Translations under genes and position numbers: made by a program | From: a virus | Length of the DNA: 26,150 bases | Reading direction: 5' to 3' (one strand) | IMG/VR virus record: IMGVR_UViG_3300021963_000571 | Span: 1 to 26,150 of that record | The notes under the pieces: generated by a model | Database searches by the model: none | Told to the model about the DNA's origin: nothing | What the model saw: the letters and a program-made list of their open reading frames with translations, nothing else | Shown here: positions 4,891 to 14,400 of the stretch, piece by piece | How positions within the stretch are numbered: position 1 is the stretch's first letter | Layout of the letters: each line of letters starts with the position of its first letter

Positions 4891-6821
4891 CCTATACCCT
4901 CTAATTTCTTAGTTAGTACTTCCACCTGACCGCTCAGTTCCTGAACAGCCTTTGTAAGATGGGCTACAATTACGTTATATTTAATTGCTATATCATCACC
5001 ATTATTAGTAACGGCTCTTGGCATCCATTCTAGCACCTCTTGGGCAATAAATCCAGTATCGGCTGTATTATCTTTCTTCCACTTAAAGTCAACAGGGTTA
5101 AGTTTCTTAATTAACTCTAGACTATTTTCAACACCTGCAATATCGTATTTGAGATGTTTATTAGATGTGTAGAAGAAGGCATAAGAGTAAATGTATAGAG
5201 TATCGATTCTACCTGTTGTAGCACTTGCACCTTGACCGACACCTAGTGAATTTACCTGGGCATTTGAATTAGTTGTAAACCCACCTTCCGATCCTTTATC
5301 ACCTTTAACAGATACACCATCGCCACCCTTTAAGCCACCCTCGCCCTTTTGACCCTTAATACCAGTTATAGAGAATGTTGTAGCATCTGAATTGGTAAAT
5401 GTTAGTGAATTTGCTCCGTCATTGTAGGAGGCAGAGCTTACTCTCTCACCCTTTTGACCCACTTCACCCTTTTGACCTTTTTCGCCTATCTCGCCCTTTT
5501 GACCTTTTTCGCCTATCTCGCCCTTTTGACCCTTTACACCGTTTACATAGGTGGCAGTAAGATCGGTCTTATTGAATTGAAGTGTGTTATTAGCGTCCCA
5601 AAAAACCGCCGAGCCAATACCTACACCGGTGTAGCCTAATTCACCTTTGTCGCCCTTATCACCTATTTCACCCTTCTGACCCTTCTGACCTTTTAATCCA
5701 GTTACGGTAAAGGTAGAGCTGTCAGAGTTAGTGAATGTGGTAGTTTCTGCACCATCATAAGATGCACCGCTAACTCTCTCACCCTTCTGACCTTTTAATC
5801 CAGTTACGGTAAAGGTAGAGCTGTCAGAGTTAGTGAATGTGGTAGTTTCTGCACCATCATAAGATGCACCGCTAACTCTTTCGCCCTTCTCACCCTTTTG
5901 ACCTTTCAGCCCGGTAATGGAGAAGGTAGAGGAGTCGGAGTTAGTGAATAAGGTAGTATTAGTAAGATCTGTAAAGGCTGCACTATTAATTCTCTCACCT
6001 TTTTGGCCTTTTAGTCCGGAAATAGAGAAGGTAGATGAGTCGGAGTTAGTAAATAATGTAGTGTTAGTGGCATCTGTAAACGCTGCACTACTTACGCGCT
6101 CACCTTTTTGACCCTTCTCACCTGTACGGGAGAATGATATAAAGATAACATCGTCGTTATCAAATAAGGTTGAACCTGATACATGGGTAACTGCTATCTG
6201 TCTATAACCGGTCTGTGGTGTAACTAAGGTAATAGAATAAACTATGAACCTACCAACGTTCTTTGAGCTTCTTAATAGTAAGTATCCCTTAGGTGCCGCG
6301 CTATTACTATCATCAAAGGCATTTATAAATGCAGATACATTTGTTGTGCTGAACTCTGTATCACTAATTGCAATTTCGGTAACGGATGCAGGTGTTGCAT
6401 TATTAAGTCTAAACTTGCCGCCACTTGGGTCGGTGTCTGTTGCTGTTGTTGTGCTGAACTGATAGGTTACGTCAGCATATGTACGCAATGGGAAGAATAG
6501 AGTACCATCATTGGTAAATCTCCATTGATCTAGTGTCTCGTCCCATCTGATATTTACGTCAGCTGATGTGCCTCTATTTACTGTTAATTGGGCATCAAGA
6601 GATGGTGCGCCAGCAACATCCTTTAATAAAACAATTTCACTGGTACCTAGATCGACTGTTGTGGAAAAAGAAACAGAGTTAACTACTTGTAGTGTGCCCT
6701 GGATAACCACGTTGTTGCTGAATGTAGCAACCCCGGTTACTCCTAGTGTACTCCCAACGTTAGCCGTCTCTGTAACGTCTAGGCCGTACTTGACTCTAAA
6801 ATTTTGCGTATTCGCTGCCAT
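4887..6821 (-). CDS. Collagen-like tail fibre with S74 intramolecular chaperone
   Basis: A 644-residue fibre. Residues 1-230 are a beta-rich region of the sort found at the start of marine T4-like fibres (VNRGTSADVNIRWDETLDQW). Residues 233-513 alternate short Gly-X-Y runs (GLKGQKGER; longest run 429-459) with six roughly 24-residue beta units (such as LFTNSDSSTFSI). I count 26 Lys-Gly steps, nearly all with Lys in position Y, and no proline in any triplet. Residues 551-644 are a peptidase S74 chaperone: YTSNKHLKYDI with likely cleavage serine S553, KKLNPVDFKWK, DTGFIAQEV and a C-terminal coiled coil; this domain trimerises fibres and then cuts itself off. Strong SD (GGAAAGGGAAG). X-Lys-Gly is the recognition sequence of collagen lysyl hydroxylases, and a PLOD-like enzyme lies three genes downstream. 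Confidence 0.93.
   Translation of the reverse strand: MAANTQNFRVKYGLDVTETANVGSTLGVTGVATFSNNVVIQGTLQVVNSVSFSTTVDLGTSEIVLLKDVAGAPSLDAQLTVNRGTSADVNIRWDETLDQWRFTNDGTLFFPLRTYADVTYQFSTTTATDTDPSGGKFRLNNATPASVTEIAISDTEFSTTNVSAFINAFDDSNSAAPKGYLLLRSSKNVGRFIVYSITLVTPQTGYRQIAVTHVSGSTLFDNDDVIFISFSRTGEKGQKGERVSSAAFTDATNTTLFTNSDSSTFSISGLKGQKGERINSAAFTDLTNTTLFTNSDSSTFSITGLKGQKGEKGERVSGASYDGAETTTFTNSDSSTFTVTGLKGQKGERVSGASYDGAETTTFTNSDSSTFTVTGLKGQKGQKGEIGDKGDKGELGYTGVGIGSAVFWDANNTLQFNKTDLTATYVNGVKGQKGEIGEKGQKGEIGEKGQKGEVGQKGERVSSASYNDGANSLTFTNSDATTFSITGIKGQKGEGGLKGGDGVSVKGDKGSEGGFTTNSNAQVNSLGVGQGASATTGRIDTLYIYSYAFFYTSNKHLKYDIAGVENSLELIKKLNPVDFKWKKDNTADTGFIAQEVLEWMPRAVTNNGDDIAIKYNVIVAHLTKAVQELSGQVEVLTKKLEGIG
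5467..5531 (-). repeat. 27-bp tandem repeat, about 2.4 copies, in collagen-like region
   Basis: The 27-base unit is repeated exactly from 5467 to 5520, with a partial third copy to 5531. It encodes the nine-residue collagen block GEIGEKGQK. It keeps the reading frame and adds three Gly-X-Y triplets per copy, so it can lengthen the triple helix by slippage. Confidence 0.85.
5679..5879 (-). repeat. 102-bp-period direct repeat, two perfect copies
   Basis: Bases 5679-5777 and 5781-5879 are identical over 99 bases with a 102-base period. The period equals 34 codons and encodes one full module: a Gly-X-Y run (GLKGQKGERV) plus one beta unit (SGASYDGAETTTFTNSDSS and onward). Identity at the DNA level, including silent positions, points to a recent tandem duplication or recombination. 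The other modules in the gene are diverged at DNA level. Confidence 0.92.
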
Positions 6822-6837
6822 TAGCTTCCCTTTCCGC

Positions 6838-6856
6838 TAATAAGTGATTCTTATTA
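6838..6856 (-). other. AT-rich inverted repeat between fibre and collagen genes
   Basis: A perfect 7-bp inverted repeat (TAATAAG, 5-nt loop, CTTATTA) fills much of the 38-nt gap between the fibre stop codon and the collagen-like gene start. It is followed on the minus strand by the Shine-Dalgarno rather than a U-tract, so it is not a standard terminator. It might be an RNA processing or stability element, or chance in AT-rich sequence. Confidence 0.35.
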
Positions 6857-6859
6857 TTG

Positions 6860-8248
6860 TTATGTTAGTGCAACTCTCAACATCTTAAATGCTACTGACC
6901 CAACAGTCGAGAGTGCGTATAGTCTGACAGCAGTAGAGGTGGCGTTAATTGTATATGTAGCGAACTGGGTATCAACGTAAATAGTACCGTATTCAGTCAT
7001 GTGCGCATTACCTGATCCATATACAACACTCAACTCAGACATAGTCTTTTTCTCTGTGTCAGCTGTATTAATTGCTGTAATGGTATATTTAGCAGAGGTG
7101 AAGTCCGCAATTGCAAAGCTATCAACCAGGTTGGCGGTTGAAGAATTAGGAAATGTTAATACTGATCCTAATGCTGTAGAGGTGACTCTTGAAGAGGAGT
7201 TACTGTAAACCGATACTGAGTTATTCACGGTCAATGAGCCGTTAGAAATAACCATTGAGTTACTTACTCTTACTGTGTCACCGGCATTAATAGTATAGTA
7301 ACTAGATGTGTTTACAGTGAATAAAGAGGTATTGACTGTAACGTTGGCTGCATTAATATAACTGTTAGAAGTAATATTTAATGTATTGCTGCTAACGTTA
7401 GCTAACAAACCGACCATACTTACGTTTGAGGTAGATGAGCCAATTGTAAGAGTGCTTCCACTCTCTACATTACCACCTCTGATTACAGGAGTTGCAACTG
7501 CATTACCTACAAATACGTTACCAGTAATAATACCGTATGCTGCGGATACATTTAAGTTAGATGTAAGGTTAACTTGCCCACCTGATACTGAAACGTTTGC
7601 ACCATTAACAGAAACGTTAGATGCATTAATGTAAGTATTAGATGGGATATTAAGTTGTACCATTGTCACACTACCAACGTTACCAACGGCGGTCAAGTTG
7701 TGTGTGGTGTTAGATCCGATAGTGGTATTACCGTATACGCTTATGGTTGCAACGTTAAGGGTGAAGGCGGCTGCATTGACTGTAGTATTAGATGTTACTG
7801 TTAATGTATTGCCGTTTAAGGTGGTATTATGAGAAGAGTTTGAACCTAATGTCGTATTGCCGTATATGCCAATTGTTGCTACGTTTACTGTCAGTGCAGC
7901 TGCATTTACTGTTGAATTAGAAGTAATGTTTAAATTATTAGCAGAAACGTTGGCTGTGTATCCAGTAATAATTAAGTTAGATGATGTTGTACTGTTTGCA
8001 ACACCTAGTGTCAGGGTGCTAATATTGGCTGTATTACCTGCACTACCACCCCTAATAAGTGTTGCAGCATAAGTGTTCGCTGTAAGTATGCCGATTACAC
8101 TTCCGTTACCTGTAACGTTAGCACCGCTTGTAGAACCCTCCACAGATACGATTAAATTGGTAAGGGCGTCGGCTAATACGTTGGTCTTACCAACCAAGCC
8201 GGCAAATGTATCGGTTGCAATTACAACATTGGAAACTGGTTTAGCCAT
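6860..8248 (-). CDS. Repetitive Asn/Ser/Thr-rich tail fibre or adhesin protein
   Basis: A 462-residue protein with very biased composition (Asn, Thr, Ser, Val, Ala) and no cysteine in most of its length. The central part (about 60-350) carries degenerate repeats built from blocks such as ITSNSTVNAAALTVN, LTVTSNTTVNAAAFTLN and NITSNSYINAANVTVN, alternating with GIYGNTTLGSN-type turns; this pattern suggests a beta-helix or beta-prism trimeric fibre. The C-terminus (FAIADFTSAKYTITAI to FKMLRVALT) is non-repetitive and may be the distal domain. Fibres beginning MAKPVSNVV and ending in this kind of domain occur in marine T4-like phages, as I recall. Its start overlaps the preceding small gene by 8 nt. 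A tail-fibre role is likely from position between the giant virion protein and the collagen fibre. Confidence 0.85.
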   Translation of the reverse strand: MAKPVSNVVIATDTFAGLVGKTNVLADALTNLIVSVEGSTSGANVTGNGSVIGILTANTYAATLIRGGSAGNTANISTLTLGVANSTTSSNLIITGYTANVSANNLNITSNSTVNAAALTVNVATIGIYGNTTLGSNSSHNTTLNGNTLTVTSNTTVNAAAFTLNVATISVYGNTTIGSNTTHNLTAVGNVGSVTMVQLNIPSNTYINASNVSVNGANVSVSGGQVNLTSNLNVSAAYGIITGNVFVGNAVATPVIRGGNVESGSTLTIGSSTSNVSMVGLLANVSSNTLNITSNSYINAANVTVNTSLFTVNTSSYYTINAGDTVRVSNSMVISNGSLTVNNSVSVYSNSSSRVTSTALGSVLTFPNSSTANLVDSFAIADFTSAKYTITAINTADTEKKTMSELSVVYGSGNAHMTEYGTIYVDTQFATYTINATSTAVRLYALSTVGSVAFKMLRVALT

Positions 8249-8450
8249 TCTTTTCTCTGATTAAATTTTTTATAAGAGCGTCCATCTCAAGCAATTTCTG
8301 TTTGAGATCGTTTATTTCTTGCTCGTTTTGCGCTTGAGCGGTCATGCTTTCGCGCTGTTGTTTGTATAATTTAAACGCATTAACATTGGTATTTATCAAT
8401 GCGTTTGTTCCTTCGTCTCTGACAAAATTAGGATCATCAGTTTTAATCAT
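8241..8450 (-). CDS. Small coiled-coil structural/accessory protein
   Basis: A 69-residue protein starting at the ATG at 8450 (MIKTDDPNFVRDEGTNALIN). A longer reading using a TTG at 8468 would add six residues and overlap the preceding gene, but the ATG gives a neat TAAcATG junction with that gene's stop, so I prefer it. The first half contains TNALINTNVNAFKLYKQQRE; the second half is a clear heptad coiled coil (EQEINDLKQKLLEMDALIKN). It sits between the giant virion protein and the fibre and overlaps the fibre start by 8 nt. Small coiled-coil proteins of this type occur in the same place in marine T4-like phages, as I recall, but no function is known to me. Virion connector or assembly factor are both possible. 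Confidence 0.82.
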   Translation of the reverse strand: MIKTDDPNFVRDEGTNALINTNVNAFKLYKQQRESMTAQAQNEQEINDLKQKLLEMDALIKNLIREKNG

Positions 8451-8451
8451 G

Positions 8452-11400
8452 TTACACCGAGACTGCAATAGCCCTTACATCATCTAACTTAGGTACCAGA
8501 TAGGTAGTATCCGAAGTCAGTACTATTTTCAATGCCATGTATTTGTAAGAGTCCATAGCTTCTTGATTTTTAGTATAGTATCTTGCGATGTTAGAGTTCT
8601 GATTGTACTTGAAGGCTTCCTTACGATTAGTAACCTTTTCAATAGTCAGACCAGTTATTGCAGTACCAGGACTGGTACTGTTAAATGTAACTGGGTTCTC
8701 AAGAGTAATAGAGGTATCACTATCAACAGTAGCAACCGGGCTAATAAAGTAATCACTGGTTGAACTGGTTCTAACTATTTTAACAATATCATTTGAAGTT
8801 AGAGCTGATGAGAATGCAGTATTTGAACCTGTAACGGTAGTATTACCAGTATTAGCTGTTCCATAACCTGCTAATACTGATACGGTTGGGGAATACTTAA
8901 ATGTGTATTCGTATTCTCTAATGTCATTCTCGTTTAAAGATGCGCTGAATAAACCTGAAGAGGTAACTTGATCAAGTAATGACCAGTCTTTATCTTCAAA
9001 TGCATCTTGATCGGCGGCATTAAGAACTTTAGCATATACGTAGATATCAGTACCTGAAGGCTTGTATGCAGAAATAAATACTTTAATATCTTCTGCATCC
9101 AGGCCATCGGCTAATACCAGTCTCTTAGAAACGTATTTGCAGCTTGCATTACCATATCTTGTGTTTTCACCAGCAATACTATTATTAATTAAATATTTAC
9201 TGGATACTAAGGATGCTGGTGATACATCAACAACAGGTGAAGTAGTTGTATATGACGTTCCGAGTGATAGAGTAGTAGAAAGAGATTTAGTTAAGGTTGA
9301 TCCGACTATCTCATTAGACTTACTCTTAACCACTGCTGTATCATTTACATTTACGTTTGTCTTACCATTTAACTGGTAGGGAAGAGTGGCTGTACCGCCT
9401 GCAGACTTGGTAACAGTTAGCGAAGGGGTAATAGTAGTACCCGGGGTAATTATACTATTAATGAACGGATTAAAAGATGCTACATCTATATTATCAACTG
9501 ATGAAACCTTTGCCGAAGCATTAGAGATATCACCTACAACCAATGCATTATATGTACTGTTAGATGTAAATACTTTAAACACGCTGTTAGATGCATTAGA
9601 ATCTTTTAGATATAACTTACCTTTAGTAGAGTTGTAATAACCTACTCTACCACTAACAACTCTTTGAATGCTAGCAGCAAGGCTTGCACTTACAGTATAT
9701 GCTGGAGGTCTGTTAACTACAATAGCAGTTGAGTTAGCAGATTGAACTCTCAACACATCATACTGTTCATCTACACTGTAATGCGCAGCCCCTGATGCTG
9801 CAGTATTAAGTGGGGCATCTATAGTTAGAGAGTCATTACTTGTAACACTAATGACCTGTCTTACCTCATTACCAATTCTAATAAAGTCCCCATTGGCATA
9901 CTTTGTGGTAAACCCGGTACTAGTAGCGGTGGCGTTAGTAATGGTTATAGTAGAAGAGGTTACTGTACCAGTTCCTACACTATTAGCTGTGCCGTAAACA
10001 ATTAACACCGTATCGTTGGCAGATAATACTGATGATAAGCTACTACCAGTTGTAATGGTAGAGCTTGATGTATCAGTGGTAATAGTACTGTTTAGATATG
10101 AATTAGCAAGCTGGGCTATCTCTTCCCCGCCGGTGAACGAGCCAGAATTATTTGCAATAGTCAAATACTCTGTATCGTCATTTGTTAATACTAGGGTTCC
10201 AGAGGTTGAAGTAAATTCTGCTCTATATACGTTAAATTTAATATCCTCGTCTTGCACAGCAGTAAATGCTCTATTACTAGTTGAATAGAACATCGTACCC
10301 TCACCCCAGGTCTTATTAGGAGTTTTTGTAGTATCTAGAACGTCAGGTAATCCAGGTATTGCAGTCCAAACTCTATAGTCTGGTGAGGCAGCATCTGGAG
10401 AAAGTACTATTGCATATTCTCTACCAGTTCTAACCTGAACAGGAGAGGGAAAGTTAAACATAGTACCTACGCTTGCATTATTACTTATACTTACGTTAGC
10501 AGATGATTTATAGACTGTACCAAACGGTACAATGAAAGGCCTGACAGATCCTTCATCACTGACCTCTCTTATATCTAATGTAACTCCTTTTGTTGTATCT
10601 TTTTCTTTAAAAAATACCTCAACTGCAGTTAAATGCATAAATTCCGATGAGCCCTGGGGATGAACATAAAAGGTTTGAGCAAGAGGGTCGCTACCACCGC
10701 CGTCCCCTCCTCCGCCGTCCCAAGAAACTCCTCCTCCATCAGCAGGTGGTGGTGGTGTTAGATCCACTGTATTTGATACTGCCCAGTTATTAGTAGTTTG
10801 ATTAATTACTTGAGTATTCTGAAACGTGGATACATAAAATGCATCTTTTTGTGCTAAATTAAATGATTTAGTACTGGTAGTAATAGCGCCTGAGGTGCCG
10901 TTAATAGAGAAGGATGAGAACTTACCCGTACTCTTTGAAGTGGCACCTGATTCCGATACTAGTGTACTAATATCCATTACTAAGAATTCTTTTTCACCAG
11001 AGGTAAATGTATCTCCAGGTAAGTAGACTATAATACATAGTATCCCGCTGCTGTCAGCAATTAGATCAGGGCTTGAACCCTTATTGTAAAGAGGCAAAAA
11101 ACTAGCTAAGGTGGCATTATTGGGACCATCAATACTTTGATCGGATATGTTAGCAGGTACGCAATATGAAGTTATATCTACACCATCGAAAAATACATAG
11201 TGCTCTGCCCCTGGTCTCAGCCCTGATACATGTAATGCAATTCTTTGCTCTCTAATGTAAGGGTTTATATTTACACTCTTAAGAAAATTTCCTACATCCT
11301 GGGTGGATGTAATAGTGGGAGCTGGATTGATCTTTTGAAATGAATCTGTCCTGGTAGTAGTAAGAGTTTCAGAGAAGTTTTGAGTGGTAGTAGTAATAAA

Positions 11401-14400
11401 TTCATTAGGTCTAGTGACTACTGTTGGACCTTGAACTACACCACCTGAACTAACTTTAATATTATTAGGCGTAAGATTTAATTTACCTAATGCATCATTA
11501 ACTGAATTAGTTAACGCACTTATAGGATCCGCTATATTAATATCAATGACTGAAGTGCTTAGAACATCAGTGTCAAAGAAATTATCTACCTTAGGAATAA
11601 CTATCATTTTGCCAGAAAAACTCCAAGAGCCTGTTACTAATGTTCTCTCTTTATTAGCATGCGGCTGACTGACGAAGGTAGAAGTTGTATAAGGTAAAGT
11701 TACTAAATCTCCAAGCTTGGAGGTGTTTGTACCTGTACTTGAGTACTTAAGGTCAACAGGAACAAGTTCTTGCTGAGGGGTAAGTTTTGACTCATCTGTA
11801 TTAATTAATGCCTTATACTCACCGTCGTTTATGTTAGAGATTTGATAGTCACTAAAGGAGTCAACGAAGAATCCATTTTTAAAACGCTCAAAGGAAGTAT
11901 TAGCTTCACTTGGAAGAGTTAAGTTCTTAGTATCAGCCTCTATGGTATTGAGTAATGTATAATATTCGAGTTTTTGAATTCTTTTTTCCAGCGCGTTGAT
12001 ATCATTCATAGTATATCTGCGAGTCTGGGAAAGTGAGACGGTGTTCTTAAGGTCAGGTCGTTTTGCTACTGAAGCAGCTTTAGAGGTAAGGCTTGGAAAC
12101 GGAGCAATAACTACCGTACCTATACTCATAGTGTCTGCTTGTGGAGGTGGAGGTAGGGGAGTATTAGATGGAACCCCTTCTATAGTAGTTACTCTACCAG
12201 CAGTATTAAGCACAACCCTATCTATACGAGACATGTATGACTCAATAGTAGTCTCAAAGCTTCTAGAAGGGCATGGGAAGAACTTTTCACCAGCTACAAA
12301 TGTCTCTGTTAATGATGGATCGATAGTGGCCGCGGCTAAAGTAGTAGCTGCCAGAGAAGCTGTATTAGCTACTATAGGTCTAAAGTCTATAGCATCTCTT
12401 AAAGAGATAGCTTCACCAGACGTTGGTGAAATATAAATTGGAATTGTCTCAGTTCTAATTTTATTTGAGGGCAGGGTAGTTGTAGTATCGTCAAGCGGAT
12501 ATGATTCTGTGGACATGTATTTGCCTGAGCCATGCGTAAACGATTTAACTTTAACAGCAAGACAACTGGTTGCCGTTAAGCTTAATGTTGAGCCTGGTTT
12601 TTTAGCAAGATAAGATAGACCGTAATAATTATCTTTTTGACCGCTTTGAATTAAAAACTCATCGACATAATTAGTAGTAGATTCTGAGTAAGAATTACTT
12701 GCTCCAACGTATACTGCATCTAAAGAGTATACATCAGGTATACCTAGACACCACGGACCTGTATTTGATGAACTGAGCTTATCAGTAGATAATTTTACAT
12801 AAACAGGATTATTAACTGTTTTGACCTTTACCGCTGGCTCAATATTCTTTAGGTTGTGGTACATTGTAAATGTAGTTGCTACATTAGTAGCCGCACCAAC
12901 ACTTACAGTTAAACCTGTAGTAGAGTCTGCAGTTATAGTGCGCACAGGGGTTCCGGTGCGATTCATATCAATAGGCACTAACGAAGGAAACGTAATAAAG
13001 GCGGCGTTGGCAACTGCATTGGCAGTTCCTCCACCTAAACCGCTAAACGTATTAGCTAGTCCTAGTAGCTGATCATTGTAAATGTATGCAATACGCTGTG
13101 CGGCACTATTACCAATAGAGATATAGTCTCCTACTCTTAAAGCGGTAGTAAATAGTGTACCGGTGCCTACAACATTTGTTTGTGTTGTATTGGCTGACAC
13201 AGTACCAGCAACGTTAGATGAATATTTAAACGAAGCTTGTGGTATAATAATAAATTCTTGTTTATCGGAGCTGCTTAGGCTACCAACACCATACGGCAGG
13301 ATATTTGCACCAGAGAATGATACTGATACATTACCCGAGGTGGTGAGGGTGGCGGTGGTAGAAGTTCTAAAAATAAATTCTTCTGAAGTTAACTCTTTAA
13401 CAGCAAAGGTACCAGTATTAAATATTAAAGTATCGTTTTGAAGATCCTGTAATTCGGCTAATCCATTAGTCAGAACAACGTCTGCGATAGCAGTGGCAGT
13501 AATGGTAATACTTCTAACATCTTTAAAGTTTTTCCCTGATGACATCACCACATTGAACAGATACAGCTTATAAGTGCAGTCAGGTGTTCCTGGTGTACCG
13601 CTGTTATACTCTACTGACCTAACATATGATGTCCCAATAACTGAGCCAGGGGTGGTAGGAGTACCACTATAATTATCACTAACGTCAGCACCGGCAGTAT
13701 CATGTAAGTTAACTTGAGTACCATTCTTTATTTCAAAAAGTCCTAACATCTCCTTAACTACAACATAACTACCATACTGAGTATTAATAGTTTGACTAAC
13801 AGCGTTGGAAGAGTCTGTACCCTTGCGAACCGGGGCTCGGGTATTATTAAGCAAACTTATACGCTCACCCTTAACATACGCAGTACCTGGGCTAACAATA
13901 AGGTTAAAATGAGTAGTATTACCGCCAACAGTACTTGTATCTAACCTAAAAGTATCAATAACATAGTTACCACTTTCCTCAAATGTTCTACGGGCAAGCT
14001 CTTTATTAATAGAATTAAATTGAGTAACAGATCTATTTCTTACCACATTTCCATCTTGAAATTCTAATAATGGTAAAAAGTCATTATTTGCTGCGCCTAC
14101 TTCAGTGTTTACTACTAATAGGGTGGGGGTAAGCTGCAAGCGATTAGCACCTGGAGCAGCAAAATTAGGGGAGCCTGTTGCAAGATCAAGTAAAGAGGAG
14201 TCAACGTTACTATTAACTATTGCCTCTGTTGTAACAAATCCCACAGATTTATTATGTACATTAGAGGTATATTTTTCTAGAATAGCTATCTGTGGTGATA
14301 CTCGTACAAAATTACCCTTTTGGTAAATAATGCCTCTATCAGTCTTAACAACTGCACCTCTTCCTACGGGGGCGGTATACGTAGAATCAGCAACTCTAAC

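Noticed and set aside
5449-6120. CRISPR-like array of repeats in the collagen gene
   Set aside because: Repeats are in-frame multiples of three and encode Gly-X-Y and beta modules; the intervening segments are related to each other rather than unique spacers.
8389-8397. Possible late promoter GATAAATA inside the small coiled-coil gene
   Set aside because: One mismatch to TATAAATA, inside a gene and about 140 nt from the next start; too weak in AT-rich DNA.
8241-8468. 75-residue version of the small coiled-coil protein starting at 8468
   Set aside because: The codon at 8468 is TTG and lies inside the preceding gene; the ATG at 8450, right after the upstream TAA, is the more natural start.
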